From Amyloporia xantha (Eukaryota; Basidiomycota; Agaricomycetes; Polyporales; Adustoporiaceae): a DNA stretch of 64,000 nucleotides. The stretch spans positions 310,001 to 374,000 of the forward strand of contig JAYKKR010000025.1 of NCBI GenBank assembly GCA_036971615.1. Reading direction: 5' to 3'. The position numbers were made by a program, and so were the translations under genes. This document shows positions 21,567 to 33,800 of this stretch, piece by piece. Under the pieces are notes generated by a model. The model did not search any database. It worked only from the letters and a program-made list of their open reading frames with translations, and had not been told where the DNA came from. The stretch's first letter is position 1, and each line of letters begins with the position of its first letter.

Positions 21567-22953
21567 ACAGTGTAGAGGCGTTCCTTTTCACACCACCGTT
21601 CCTTTTCACACCAACCGTAAAATATCTTCAATTCGCATCGGGTGCCTCCATAATTTTGCCTGACCAAATATATACATTAGTACTCTATCTGTACCAATTT
21701 AGAGCGGAAACCAATGAGTGAAGCGTTGTCAGTAAAATATTTCGTTGTGCGAAATGCTTGTGATCGGGCAAACACCACTTTGATTTACTTCTGGATACTC
21801 GACACTCTCAACATCGGGCAAGATCCTGGTGATAGTTCATTGCAAGAGACATATACAAGCCATTTTCATCTATAAACCTAAGGAATCAAACTAAGAATGA
21901 GCCGTATGTATGATAATGTTTGCTGAGGACTGCTTTAGAGTGACGAAGCGTGACGAGTATATTAAGCGCCCGTACCCAAGGCGCAAACGTGCGGCGTGAA
22001 CCAGCCACAGTGAATCTTGGCTTGCGCGCGCGACTCTAGGCTTCTCAGCTTCTCAGCTTCTGAAAGTTCTCTTCTGATTCTAACGATGGTCTTCCGGAAT
22101 GAAATCAATGCTGCACAGAATGCTCAGTTAATTGTACAAGACATGCACTTGAAGAAATTGAACGACTCACTGCACTGGAAAGAGAACAAAAAGAAGACGG
22201 ACAATTCAAAGCTCTTTGTCGGTGGAAAGGGACGTCATCTCACTAACCAGGATACAATTGACGAGCTGGAGCGGCATAAACGTGAGCGGGAACAGGCCGA
22301 AGGACAGAAACGCAAGCGTCAGTCAGACCGCGAATCGAAGAAGGCCGGAAAGGTCGAGTTGGAGGCACAATGGAAACAGATGTTGGCAAAGTACAACATA
22401 GAGAAAGAGAGGTGGGAAACAGAGTGTACTCGCTTGGTCGCCGCTGGAACACGAAGGAAGGATCTGCCTATGAAACCGCTGCGTCCGAGAAAACCAAAGC
22501 CAGTTCAGAGTAGAGAGGTTCAAATCGAGGATCTAGAGGATGATGATGAAAGTGATGGATCTGGCTCTAGTTCGGATGGTGATTGATGCTAGTAGCAGTA
22601 GACATATCCGAAGAATTTTGACGCATAGGATACCGAGAGAACCTCCCCAGAGTTACGTTCAAAGCTGAGCTGGCTGCGCGCATTCGAGTCGTTACAGCCA
22701 ATTAGCGCACAGATGTCACTACAAGTCACAGGATGTCACACTGTGAAAAGGAGTGCCGTTCTCTCATTTCTCGAGTCTGCACACAATCTGCACGCTTTAA
22801 CATTCCACTCGGAAACATCGAGCCTCAGAAAATTCAGGGAGCACTTTGAGCTACTTTTCTACCTTTCTATCTACTCAGAATTTTAAAATACACCGAGGAG
22901 AGTTTTAGGTCACCTAATTTCACTCTGGTGTGAAAAGGAACGCCTCTACACTG
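21567..22953. mobile_element. pogo-like Tc1/mariner element, internally deleted
   Basis: Perfect 28-bp terminal inverted repeats beginning CAGTGTAGAGGCGTTCCTTT, each flanked by TA (21565-21566 and 22954-22955), as for Tc1/mariner-pogo elements. At 1387 bp it is too short for a full transposase and contains only the C-terminal tail ORF (22086-22586). A partial copy of the inner TIR motif is repeated next to the left end (about 21596-21616). Confidence 0.82.
22086..22586 (+). pseudogene. Transposase C-terminal tail (pogo-like DDE)
   Basis: A 166-codon frame from ATG 22086 encodes a highly charged Lys/Glu-rich coiled-coil protein: AQNAQLIVQDMHLKKLNDSL, GKGRHLT, a KREREQ...KRKRQSDRESKK basic stretch, KDLPMKPLRPRKPKP, and an acidic tail EDLEDDDESDGSGSS. 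This matches what I recall of the tail that follows the DDE catalytic domain in basidiomycete pogo-like transposases; GKGRHLT is a characteristic element. The DNA-binding and catalytic domains are absent, so it cannot act as a transposase. Upstream in-frame codons to 22017 have no ATG. Confidence 0.65.
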
Positions 22954-23231
22954 TACTACACCTTATTTCATTAAATGCGCGAACGATGAACGAGGCTTTA
23001 TTGTGCCTTACCCTCCCTCACTGCGCTCGGGTGGTCTCCCTCGGGCGGGCGAACAGCACCGCCGACATTTTCCATTTATGGAACAAAACCATGGCCGGCA
23101 GTCTTATCTTGCGAGATTGGGCCAAAGGCTGTTATTATTACTCTGGTATTTACTCATTACCGACACGCCGTGACTTGTCCGCCGTGACGCGCGACTATCG
23201 GCGGGCGCCAATCGAACCCGACCAATCGACC

Positions 23232-23663
23232 GTAGACTCGGCCGTGGGGGTCTGGTCCGAGGTTGCGTCGAGGTCCTCGAACCAAAGACGTGCTGGCAGC
23301 GCAGATCGCCGATCGACCCCGATTTCATACGATAAGCGCCGTGTGGACCCATAAGAACGACCGACTTTCAAATGTTACTCTTAGGAAAAGACAGAAGCAC
23401 AACTTATGCGGAAGAGACTATCAATTCTGCGTCGAGGGGTTACAAGGAGCAAGTCATAGGTATCTACAATACATCAAATCATCGCGAGCATTGACACTAC
23501 GTGAGTGGGAGGGTGGTATCGTGCTAGAGGCTACAGTGCGAGGGTAAGCTACAACAGACAATAAATAATCCATAAATTAATGTCCATGCAGTAACGTCCA
23601 GAGGAAGGCGGCGCGAGCAGGGAGGATGCAGAGGCACTAGCAGGACCGCAAAAGCAGGAACAC
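23232..23663. repeat. 3' flank shared by genes B and G
   Basis: About 23.28-23.66 kb is an inverted near-identical copy of 62.86-63.24 kb, that is, the 3' UTR and downstream sequence of gene G, including the ATAAATTAATGTCCATGCAG-type polyadenylation region. Homology stops near 23275, where this copy of the NTF2-like gene fragment is cut. Confidence 0.75.
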
Positions 23664-25276
23664 CTACGCCGTGGGTGCCGGTGGGGGACCGCTTCCATTG
23701 TTGTCCCTGAAGGAACGGTCCGTCTCCATGAAGTGGCGGAGGCAGGACAGGAAGTGGGCCTTTGCGCGCTCCGGGTTCTTGCGAGCGAGGTCTCCGCAGA
23801 TCTCGCAGGCACGCATAATTTTCGCCGTCTGGAGGTGGACCTCTCTGACATGACGCCTCATGCCCGCTGTCGTCTGCGTCCACACCCCTTTCCTGCCCTT
23901 ACGCACCAACTCCTTGCATTTGGCACGCTCGCAGTGGCATTCGCCACTCGTTTTTAGCTCCTGCACCACGTCCGCCTGGTGGGCCTTGTTCCAGTGCTCG
24001 ACCAACTCCGAAACGGACCCTGTTACCGTGCATGCCCCCCACTCGCACGTCTCATTCCGCCCTTCGTCCCGGTGTACGTGCGGCCGGATAGCCGGGCAGT
24101 GCTGCTCCCGGATGTGCGCCCAGACTGCCTGGGGAGTCCCGGCAAACTCGCAGCCCCGCCACTCGCACTGCAAAGTGCCGTCGTCATTTCTGGCAACTTT
24201 TGTAGGGCGCATTTCAGCAGGGGGCGTGGATGCCTGCTCTGTGGCCTCCGGTGTCGCCTCCAGTGTCGATTCCTCCTCCCGCTTGCGCTTACAGGAGGGG
24301 CCACGGGTCGGTGGAGCAGAAGCTTCACGGCTAGAAGGAGCGACCACGCCGACAGGCGAGGGTGATACACCCACAGGCGTGTACGGCGTGACCACGGGCG
24401 CCTGAGGAGTCGGGGGCGCAGGCGAGGGCGAAGGTGGGCGCGAGAGATCCTCGACTCTGACTGCTGACGACGTCGCTATCGCCTGTGGCGTCGTCTGCCC
24501 ATGCGCCAAGTGGCTGAAGACAGAAGCATTAGACTATCACAGAGGATATTGAGACTGTCAACATGGACTTACGAAGGACCCACTGCTCGAGGACGAACAG
24601 TGGCCGGACGCGTGTATCGTTGTGGACGACTGTGAGCAGCCCAAATCAGTCGACACAAATTAAACATAAGGAAAAGAACTCACGCCACAAAAGCAGGATG
24701 CACGCTAGTCAACTGACGAGCAGCACGTCTATGAAGGAAAGTTGTAACGTGATGAATCTCGACAAAACCATACCACTCACATCCGCCCCTCTTGACCCCA
24801 CGTTGGGGCCCAACCAGCTGTGGGCTCCTCCTCCTCATCACCCCCCTCCAGAACCTGATATTCTTGCGGGCCTTCCAGCCCCAGAGGGGTGGCCTCCGGT
24901 TCCTGTGCCACCACAGTATTTTCAGTCAGGCTTTGAAAGAAAAAGATCAGTGGCGTCTCTTGCAACGTGTCAACGATGGTAGACAAACCTGTTAGATTGC
25001 TCACTGACAGCCTCTGCGATGCTGGATATAACGTCATGTCAGTAGATGTAGTGCACAGAAGCAAGACTGCGACTGACTCAATTGCTCCTTCAGGAGCGGG
25101 TGCAGGTGCACTAGGCTCGGTGGGAGCCGAAGCAGTGCTTGTATATCTAACGAAGTGTTTTAGCGGGCGGAAGAAATGTGCACAAAGACAGGAACGTACT
25201 TATCGTAATCGGGTAGCGCCAGCCCCTGCTGGTACCAGGCGGAGAAATCATCTCCGCAAGAATATATGTCGTCCAT
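23664..25276 (-). CDS. Zinc-finger family member B
   Basis: Starts at ATG 25276 (MDDIYSCGDDFSAWYQQG). Exon 1 is 77 nt and exon 2 is 60 nt, the same sizes as in C, F and G. Later exons include an acidic region (EGGDEEEEPTAGW); a 58-nt intron with a strong pyrimidine tract (GTTTGT...TTTCAAAG) restores frame before it. The last exon has a Pro/Ser-rich region with a basic CKRKREEES patch, then four zinc units: CEWRGCx11HIREQH, CEWGACx11HWNKAH, CERAKC with a 21-residue loop then HVREVH, and CEICG...HFLSC (Cx2Cx13HxxxC). It ends SFRDNNGSGPPPAPTA. Function is unknown; basic patch plus fingers suggests a nuclear nucleic-acid-binding protein. All exons join in frame, so it looks functional. Confidence 0.76.
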
Positions 25277-25350
25277 TACATTGACGTGTCGATGAGGGAA
25301 GTTGATCAGAAATGTAGGGAGGTTTGAGAAGGGGAGATGCTGCAAGTTGC

Positions 25351-25386
25351 CCTGTTAAAATAGTCCCCAGAACGCGCGCTAAAGTC
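25351..25386 (-). promoter_or_regulatory. Zinc-finger family promoter block, gene B
   Basis: On the gene strand: AGCGCGCGTTCTGGGGACTA, then TTTTAACAGG, about 75 bp before ATG 25276. Nearly identical to the blocks of C and G. Confidence 0.65.
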
Positions 25387-28300
25387 CATAATCAACACGA
25401 ACGCGAGCCGTCACAAATTTCTGGATCATGGAGTCACCATCACAGAGGACAATGGAGCGGAACGCACCCAAACTGGGCTGATGAGTTTAAAGACTTCATC
25501 CGGATATATTGCGAAGAAGACGCATCCCAGATCAGTAAGATACGGACGCGCCGCGGAAGCATCGTTGCTACTATGCTCGATTCGGAACAAGGACCATCAG
25601 GAAGAGATGCTCGGCGTTGCTCACCCTGAGCACCGCCTGCGAACAGGTTCCGAGGGTGTATACTGGCCGTACCAGAGTGTAGCCCACAATGAGGGCTTTC
25701 GAAAGAGGGTCGTCGTTCTTGACAGAGGTCATTGCGAGGAGAGACCATGCCTTTGTCAACGGAGTCGTCCCGCCTACGGGCGTCTTTCATGCTCGAAATG
25801 CGCGCAGACTTCACCGCATCGGGAAGAGAGTCGTCTGTTCTTTAGGAGCGAGCAGACCTCAATATCGTATTGAATGTCCTCTGTGAGCGTCGGATAAACC
25901 GGACGCAGCTAGATGCGACCCTAGAGCCGTCCCACTGCGGTGTGCTTCGTCCACAATGACTGGTGACTTTTCTTCCGATGAATCTCGCTTTTCATCCCTG
26001 TTTTTGGATACATTAGCAAACCGCGTCCATTCCGACACATCGATCTTCTCACCTGCAAGCTCCACATTTGTCTTGCGCGTAACAATGCCTTTGTACTTTC
26101 GCCCACTTTGAGGGTGGCGCAAGGCGCCCACCGCATGGACCGTCCATACTTCCGAAACCCAGCTTGATGTCTTCCCTCAGTAGCGTCGATAGCGGCTACC
26201 GCAGTTCTGGATCCTGGATCCAATCGACTATTGCGCCATCGACTTACTTCATCGTACCCTTTGCGACCCCCGGGACCCTTTCAGGGCTCCCCTTTGCGAA
26301 AACATGGACCCTTGAATGCAGACTGAACCTTGGCCCACGGTCCGTAGTTGCTCTAGACGCGGTCGTCCATACACCGCGGACCGCCTACCTTTCTTCCCGC
26401 GCCCTTCGGGAACGTCTCCGGTCAAGCAGCGAGAGACAGTTCCCACCGCTCGAGGCCCTTGGGCTGCAGCAACAACCGCAGATGGTCGGTGTACCCAGTA
26501 GCAGTCGTGTGTGCCCACGCTAGACCACGAACTACGTGAGGCACAGAAGACGAACCTGGTTGAAGTCGTTAGTATCGTCCAACGAACACCATGTACTGTG
26601 CCGTAGCACACGTACCGTTCAGTATGGTATGCAGCATCCACACGTCCACTGTCTCACTCTTGGAGCAACGCATGTTACTTACAGATTTGTCTACAGAGTC
26701 TGAAGAACAGCTTCCATCGCCTGAGTACAGTAGACGCTGCTAGGCGAACGGCGACTATTTCTCTCTATTAGCAGATGGACCCATGGTTGGTCTATCTTGC
26801 ACCTACTCGTGTCGCCATTTCGAGGATGTTTTCACCACCGGATCGGCCGTATCACTTACTACGATTTCTGCATGGACACTGCAACACGACAACTGAGCCG
26901 CTTTCAGAGTACAAGTATCGTTGAGGAACTGATCAACGAGGCAGCTTACGCTCATCATTAGCTCGAGGGTACTGGAGCATGCTCGACGTGAGTGCCTGCT
27001 GTCCACTGTAATCCGTATATTCTCGGGAATGACTTCGGTCAAACAGGAAGAGACAGGTCCCAACGCTTGAGCGACCCAGGCCGCCAGACGCTTGGACTGC
27101 AGCGACGACGACAGATTGTTAGTGTACCCACTAGCGGCCGTACGTGCCCGCGCAAGACCACGGTCGCCAGGACGCGCTGAGAACGATCCTGGCTGAAGTT
27201 ATGAGTATCGTCCTAACGAACAACACGTACCGTGTCGTAGAACGCCTACCGTTCAACATAGTACGGGCTCTCGAGCTGCAGCAGTGATACCAGGTGGTCG
27301 TTTTTGCCCACCGTACGTGCCAAGAGATAGGCCATAGCCTACGCCACGCTCAGGAAACCTACCAGGAACTATCAGTGCCGTTCAACGAGAATCCTTGTCA
27401 TGCAGTAGCGCACCTGACATTCAGTGTCTAGTACGCGATATTTACGGTCTCATTCCTTGGACGACCTATTGCTTATGACTTTGCCTGTACAGGATCTCAA
27501 GTGGTGCTGCCCTTCCTCGACAGCAGTAGGCGCATGCAAGTGCACGGCGACGTCCTTGCCCTGTTAGATGAACACTCCGTCCACATTGCACCTACTCGTG
27601 AACATGGTTGTCTACAAGATGCCTTCACTAAGGGAGCAACCGTATCTTTGAGGAGTCCGATTCTCGTTGCAATCCGATAATTGAACTACTCTAAACATAG
27701 GCTTGTTGCTGAATACCCGGTGTTTGGTAGAGCTGATGCTCCTTCATAGCTCAAAGGTACTGGTGTATACCGCAGGTGAGTGCATATTTTTTGTTGTCAT
27801 TCGGATATCTAGAGCTCACATATTGGTAGCCTTTGCTCGTGGTGAAGCGCACAAGTTAACGATGTGTACACAGCGACAAGGCTCCCGAGAACTTATAGAA
27901 AGAAGAATCGTTTCATTTTCAATTCGCTGTGAAATGACGCATGATTAGCTCGATGAACTATCAATAATTGGGGGACCCACGACTCACTGCAGACGAATAT
28001 ATAACCAGCCTCAGCTTTAGAAGCATAGCCTCCTGTCTGAGCAATGTCGGTGGCTTCGTCAGACTTGCCACGTCATATTGTCACAACCAGGTTAGCGTAC
28101 CATCGTTGATACATTGTCAGATATACTACTTATGTGCGAGTCAGCGAAGGCGCAATGTATCCTGTGACACACAGTACATACCAGCGTATCTCTCATCCGC
28201 GTTCCCTGGATGGAAACCCACGACGGCAACGCTCTTACGTTTGAAGAGCTGAGTGGAACCGAGACAGCATTGCGCTCTATCCTTGAGAGCTTTTATCTTC

Positions 28301-29340
28301 GCAGATGTATGCTCGAGTTCCTGTGCGTGACGCAACTCCGTCTGCGGGAGTCACTCTACGCACAGCGCATGCTCTACGGCGATATCTGAGCACACCTACG
28401 CAGGAGGAAGGGTGCCTACCTAGCAGTGCAAGGAGAAGATGAGTCCGGCTGATACTGCGATAACGGCGTTTATATATGACAAAAAACAAGAGAAGAGGTG
28501 TCTGTTGATCCATGATGAAACTAAGCGTGGCTTGTTCGTCACGCATGCACGCCTTCTTTTCTCCCGACTGCATCGAACGCCCTCCTTGATCGGCAACGTC
28601 GGTTCCCTATACGGTGTGCGGTATCTTACGCAGTACCGTAGCCAAGTCCCATGGATTGGTGCAGTCGCGTCGAGCATTGTCGCAGAAAATCACCACATTC
28701 CTGTTTTTTTTATAGGAGAGGCAATATTAGATGGGAAAGTCAAGAATATATATGGCCGACAGATTGGAGACTTTGCCCGTCGTGATTTGTGTCGTTCTAT
28801 GGCAGATTCAATCGGGCCATACTGCACAGGACCATGCCATCATCCGTTGGCTTCCGATAAGGCAATTCTTCATGCCATGAGCGCGAGGCTTCATGGCTCT
28901 TCCTGAACTCTCATCTTCCCGCTGAAGTACACTCGGGCGCACATAAGCACCATAAAGGTGTACCGTCTAAGTATATTCTCATCTGTGTTGATTCACCTAC
29001 TGGCCGAGATCATTCACCCTTCACATTTCTGTACTTAGGTCTAGCACCCTGCGTTCACAACATTCCTCACGCGCCGACATGCTTTGCCTATACGAGAAGG
29101 CGTCAGTAATGTCTTATGCGAGAGCACAGGGTCGGACTCACGATGGGGCCAGGAACCTGCTACAACGAGGGTAACGCGAAGGATGTGTGACGTGAAGGGC
29201 AGATGCTATCAAGCGAAACGAAGAGAATGCGCCCAACAGTAAGCAGCACCGAGGTCGCGACGTAAAGGTAGACAAAGAGACTACAATACAAGAGACAACA
29301 TGCCTACCTCACAACGCAAGCTTGGCACATCAAGTATGTT
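25387..29340. repeat. Long dispersed repeat R, copy 1
   Basis: Near-identical to 36.33-40.26 kb in the same orientation (offset about 10.94 kb); its first half also matches 61.0-59.3 kb inverted. Identity is highest next to the zinc-finger promoter and falls beyond about 28.9 kb. Many short ORFs occur in all copies but none is intact with clear splice support; a conserved 90-codon frame (GRKYKGIVTRKTNVELAGEK, minus strand 25859-26131) may be a decayed exon. From about 29.35 kb there is a small tandem duplication of an 18-bp unit (GAATAGTGTTGCTCGGAA). Confidence 0.8.
26410..27790. repeat. Diverged tandem duplication inside repeat R
   Basis: Segment 26.41-27.02 kb is repeated, diverged, at 27.03-27.79 kb. 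Anchors: CTTCGGTCAAACAGG against CTCCGGTCAAGCAGC, GGACTGCAGCGACGACGACA against GGGCTGCAGCAACAACCGCA, and CACCTACTCGTG at 26.81 and 27.58 kb. The same arrangement is present in copy 2 (37.35-38.73 kb); copy 3 lacks the second unit. Confidence 0.6.
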
Positions 29341-29482
29341 ACAAGAGAGTGAGCACGTTTACTCGAGAATAGTGTTGCTCGGAAGAATAGTGTTGCTCGG
29401 AGACTGCGATGTCTTGAATCTTGAAGTCCGCATCATCGCTTAACATGGTCAATTTTCTAATGCACATTGCTAGATCAGAATG

Positions 29483-30230
29483 TCACAACTGTAGCACAGT
29501 GAACACGGGATTTTGAGGTACTTGCGCTCTTTTCCACTCCAGTTTCATGTTCCAGCCAAGCTCACTGTCGTCCAATTGCCCCTTCAAATAGTGTGGACGC
29601 AATCCCTCCGCTTCTGCCGAGGCGCGGGACTGCCTCTCGGTCACACGGGCTGACACCAAACTCGGGATGGACACTTTGACCTTACTCAATTTCGAACGCG
29701 GTCGTGGTCCTTTCGAGCAGCTCCGGGGATGAGGATGAGCTTGCAGTGGGACTCGCGCATATTGATCGGGATATCCTCAGCCAGTGTGATGCCTTTTCCG
29801 GACCAGCTGTCCTGGATTGCATAGAGTTGCGGAGGAACACGTTAAGTTGGAGGATGTGCGAGCAGATGAGTATGTATCGACAACACTATTCAGATAGGTC
29901 AAAATGAGTGAGTACGGGTGCCGGAGAATATACTTACTGTTGACGGCGGGGTCTGATCTCTGTCCTGCGCTTGTGTCCTTGTTAGCATCGATGCATGGGG
30001 TATGGAATAGGGAATACGGGAAATTTTGAGCAGTGTATCTATCGTCGTGGTTCATATGTCTCAGCAACGCCGAGCTCCCTTTCACGAGATCTGAGGCACA
30101 CACTCTTCGGCATTCTTCAGCAGTAAGATGCTACATCGAAGCGTCTGACCGGATGATGCTGGACCTCGTCCATAAGGCGGTCGTCTACACTGAGAAATGG
30201 AGACATGCAGGACGGTCGACAGGAAAGAGT
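29483..30230 (-). pseudogene. Acyl-CoA thioesterase pseudogene 1
   Basis: An inverted, decayed, partly deleted copy of the thioesterase gene at 56150-58198. Reading the minus strand, 5' landmarks TCATCCGGTCAGACGCT and ACTGCTGAAGAATGC (gene: TCATCCAGCCGGACGCT, CTGCTGAAGAATGC) are followed by GAAAGGGAGCTCGGCG, then the acyl-thioesterase core GATATCCCG.TCAATATGC with CCCCGGAGCTGCTCGA, and then GGCAGTCCCGCGCC.CGGC from the region of exon 6. Multiple frame breaks and loss of the hotdog-domain middle make it non-coding. Confidence 0.72.
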
Positions 30231-32899
30231 CAAGGTCAAGGATCAACGTGGCAAGATGAGAGGTGACGAGATCGATCACCCTTCCGCTCATCACATGAGA
30301 CAGTTCCTAATTGGGACATGTGGCCACTCGGTCATTATGGACTTAGTCTCCTTGGACCTTGTCGGATGTCACGGAGCACAACTTGGACTCTAATTGTTCA
30401 TCACTTCAACTCCCCAGTGTGATATTCTTAAAACCTCAGCTGGGTGAGTAGTCTATACTATACCTATTTCTGCTCTCACGTGTTTGAGTGACCTTCAGTG
30501 TCTTCCATGGGCTTGACCTACTCCGTGTGCTGTCCCAGCAAGGAGGACCGTCGGCTCATGCTGCAGAACAGTCCTATGCATGTGCAAATTATGACTGTTT
30601 CCATAGAAAAGGTGTATCCGAGATGGACACTCAAGGTAACTGTCGAACATCTCGTCGAGAACAGGACGACTCGGAGAGAACTCGCTTACCATATCCGGTT
30701 AAATATGACGTGTACGAGGGATTACACTAGCATGTCCTTGGTCAGTAGACACTTCATGAGTAATTTGGAACGGACGAGAATGAACAGTCAATGTTCCGAA
30801 ATGGGAAATGCACATTCGTTGTTAGTCCTTTCTCATATGCGTTCGTTGGTATACGCTGATATTTCCGACCAGATTCTCAACATTATCGAGAAAACGATCT
30901 GCGGTGGTACTCTACGCTTCTGCCGTGAGTCTGCTCGTACAAGAGCTTTGCACAGTCCTGGCCTGCTCATAGGGCGAGACAGTGGTGATTGCGGACAAAG
31001 GTCGTTGATTGGAAGCTACAATGGAGACAGTATCACGACATTTTTTAGATGTCCTATGAAACGTTACGCGACGCTAATTCGATTCGATGCCAAACTTTAT
31101 TTTTTTCCTTAGGACATGATCTGTGACCAGGATCATGATGTCGTCAACAAAGGTATGCCCTGTCGTCGACATCATGACACCCATTTCCTTGCCGGCCGAG
31201 GTGTGCTGCTCGAACATCGAACACCGGAGACCAGCTGGCGATCCTGTTGAATGCAGACAGCCCCCAGCGGATTCCCGATATTTGCTTATATGAATCTAGG
31301 CAAACGGCTCAGTAGCGTCAGTGGCGAAGCGTACCGCTCTGGCCCACTTTGGCGCGTAGATCAGACCTCGCCCATCTAGTCATTTCTGGTCGTCTGTGAG
31401 ATGCTCCCTTACATTGTTCTCGATGTGTGGCTCTATTTTGTCCCGAATGCTTTGTCGCATTTGCTGCATTATCATCCCTGGCTTCTAGCGCGCGTGCCGT
31501 GGACTACTTAAAGGAACATGCAGCTCGACTCTTCTCATCTTATGTCTTCAATTTCCTTCGCCGCCATCCATACTTCTGATGCAATTCATTTGCTCACAGA
31601 ACGCTCCAATCTCTTTGTGATGAATGATGCATCCTCGAGCCATGTAGCCTTGTCTTTGACGGTTACAAACAACATTGGACGGCTGTTTCCTAGTTCATTC
31701 GACGCTCATGGCTTTATTCACGAGCTGGAGAGGTCCGTCTAATTGCTATGTTGCCCCCATTTCTGAGCAGGATTCCATGTTTACCCGCATTTATTGCAGG
31801 TATCCATTCAACCGACACCTTGCCCGCTGCTTACTACCAAGACTCTTTCTCCTCCGCTTACCATCAACTTACTTTCTGCCCTCCGCGTACCCTCAAAACT
31901 CCTTGATCGGCATTGAGTCGGTTCAACTGTTCGTATTTTACACACAAAATGTCTTCCTTCGACTACTGTTTACCCTTTGCAGCGGAATATCCTCAAAACG
32001 CTTGGTCGTCTTCCTTTTACCCTCAATATTCTTCACCCTCATCATCCTCCCAATATCCTACTATACCATACCCGATGTATCATCAAAATCTTTTGCCGTC
32101 TTCCACGCCCCATAAAGACCTTATACCCCCTATGCGTGCCATCCAAACTCTTGGATCCCACAACACATGAAGACATGCCGTAAGATCGTTTCCCCACCTG
32201 CGAGGACATCAATTCATGTGTACCGCTTCTACAGTTTGCCTTCAGCGGAACCGAGGGATGGCGTGTCTGCCCATTATCATCAGGTAGATGAGCCGCAGGG
32301 TCACCCCCTAGTGTCAGCAAATTCCAGCCTCATCCATATGGGATCAGATCCCTACTCCATCTACAGGCGCCACATGCTCAATGGAGTCACTCTCTTTGCA
32401 ATGACTCTCCATCATCGGATGTCGCCTGTCAGTGTATCATATCTCAGGCTCAGTGACCCTGCCGGCTTCCTTCAACAAGCACCGCCCCTGCAATTCATGC
32501 GTCATCTAAGAAGCTCGGATGTCATTGTTTCGAGGCGGAAGCCATCTATGTTTGGAGTCACTCGTGGGACGGCATTAGTCCCATTCGTTGCAATTGGTCT
32601 GGATGTCCGACACGGAGGCGGTCAGAAATGTCCCTAGTGCGACAATCCCCATTGGAGGGATGCACACCATCGCCATTGCATGAAGTGCAAAAACAAACCC
32701 AGTGATGCAGACAGAAAAGATTCCAGCAAGCGGAGAAAGAAATAATGATAGTACGTCTCTCATCGACGTTCTGTCGCCACTTGGCGTTACTATCGCATTG
32801 CGTTCGAGTACTTCTAATCGCTTATCATTCATTGCCAAGGTGGACCTGCCATGATACATATAGGCAACCAAGCTCTTCACGAAAATGCGCCTAAGAGAT
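30231..32899. other. Accessory stretch without a supported gene
   Basis: Contains a 204-codon frame (30498-31112 plus) with no recognisable motif, and overlapping Tyr/Ser/Pro-rich frames around 31.8-32.2 kb (for example 31950-32170 plus, with FAAEYPQNAWSSSFYPQY). These could be remnants of a low-complexity protein gene, but there is no signal peptide or consistent splice pattern. I see nothing else. Confidence 0.35.
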
Positions 32900-33800
32900 T
32901 GCAACATCTATGTGGTAAGCGTATGATATCTATCGTTCTCAGAAGTCCTATAGCTTACTTCTTTGCTAGTCTCCCCTGGTCATGACGCAGCCTCCCTCCC
33001 AAAAAAGGTCGGCGAAGGATCGCTTTCGGCAGAAAATGGTCCTTCAATGCCGGTGTATGACCACACAACAATACATATGACACTGAGAAGAGTAAGACTT
33101 ATATTCTGAAAACAGAAAGATGTTCGAAAGACGGTCTCAATTTAGAGAGAGCGATGCAATGATATGTCGATAGACTTGCCTTACTTTGCCACCACATGCC
33201 GCTGGATGCATGACATAGAGTCCTCGATCCATGATTCTCCCGATAAATTACATACATCAATATCATACTTTATGAATTGCAAGTTTTACCAGTCCAAGGA
33301 CGATGATATGCTAAGACGGAATGTGCAGCACAGCCTGACCTTAGGGCAACGTTATCCTCGGACGTAGAACGCACTGCAGTCTGTCGCCTCTGAACCGTTT
33401 GGCTGCGCTCGGTCATACATGGCCAGTTGGGTCCATAAATTCCGACCACCTTTGCAGATATTGTAACCACAGAGCAGGAAGCGGAACACTCACGGGCGGA
33501 TTCCGTGTTTGATGGGCCAAGGGCAATCTGTCTCGACATCAAATACCAAGGGAGTTCAAGGCAAATGGTCACGAAGACGTTCCGCTACGGAGTCCCCAGC
33601 ATTCAAGTAGATGTGTACTGGCAATGTGGATAAGGGCGGTGCAAATGCTGCGACGTCAAGTCATATATATCGGAAGGACAGAATAGAAGAAGACCGTACT
33701 AGGTGATGTTGACCTGCTGTGTCTCGAGCATAGTCGTCCTGCTCCCCTTCCACCCCTAAATGCATTGACCGTAACGTGCACCGTCCCGAGATGGACGTCT
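32900..33800. repeat. Dispersed repeat S, copy 2
   Basis: Collinear with 20.27-21.14 kb (same anchors, same orientation), diverged. Its right part overlaps the 201-codon minus-strand ORF at 33661-34266. Confidence 0.65.

Larger units (their letters stand above)
21292..23231. mobile_element. Older long-TIR element, host of a nested insertion
   Basis: 21292-21360 and 23168-23231 form an inverted pair of about 65-69 bp (outer end GGTCGATTGGTCGG, inner side GCGCGACTAT...GTGACTTGT) with a few substitutions and a small gap. Without the nested pogo-like element the unit is about 550 bp. No clear target-site duplication, so superfamily is not assigned. Confidence 0.55.

Noticed and set aside
24023..24405. 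Plus- and minus-strand ORFs inside zinc-finger genes B, C, F and G
   Set aside because: Shadows of the zinc-finger exons; they vary between copies and break where the fingers are conserved.
28439..28906. 155-codon plus ORF repeated at 39349
   Set aside because: Present in both R copies simply because they are near-identical; the second copy is frame-shifted after about 90 codons, and no domain, signal or splice support was found.
25387..29340. Repeat R as an LTR retrotransposon
   Set aside because: I looked for direct terminal repeats and for reverse transcriptase, integrase or RNase H motifs; phrases such as DAFTKG are suggestive but no coherent domain or LTR pair was found.
31518..32637. 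Low-complexity Tyr/Ser-rich gene at 31.5-32.6 kb
   Set aside because: Three overlapping frames all look Tyr/Ser/Pro-rich because of the CT-rich composition; no start and splice set gives one consistent protein.
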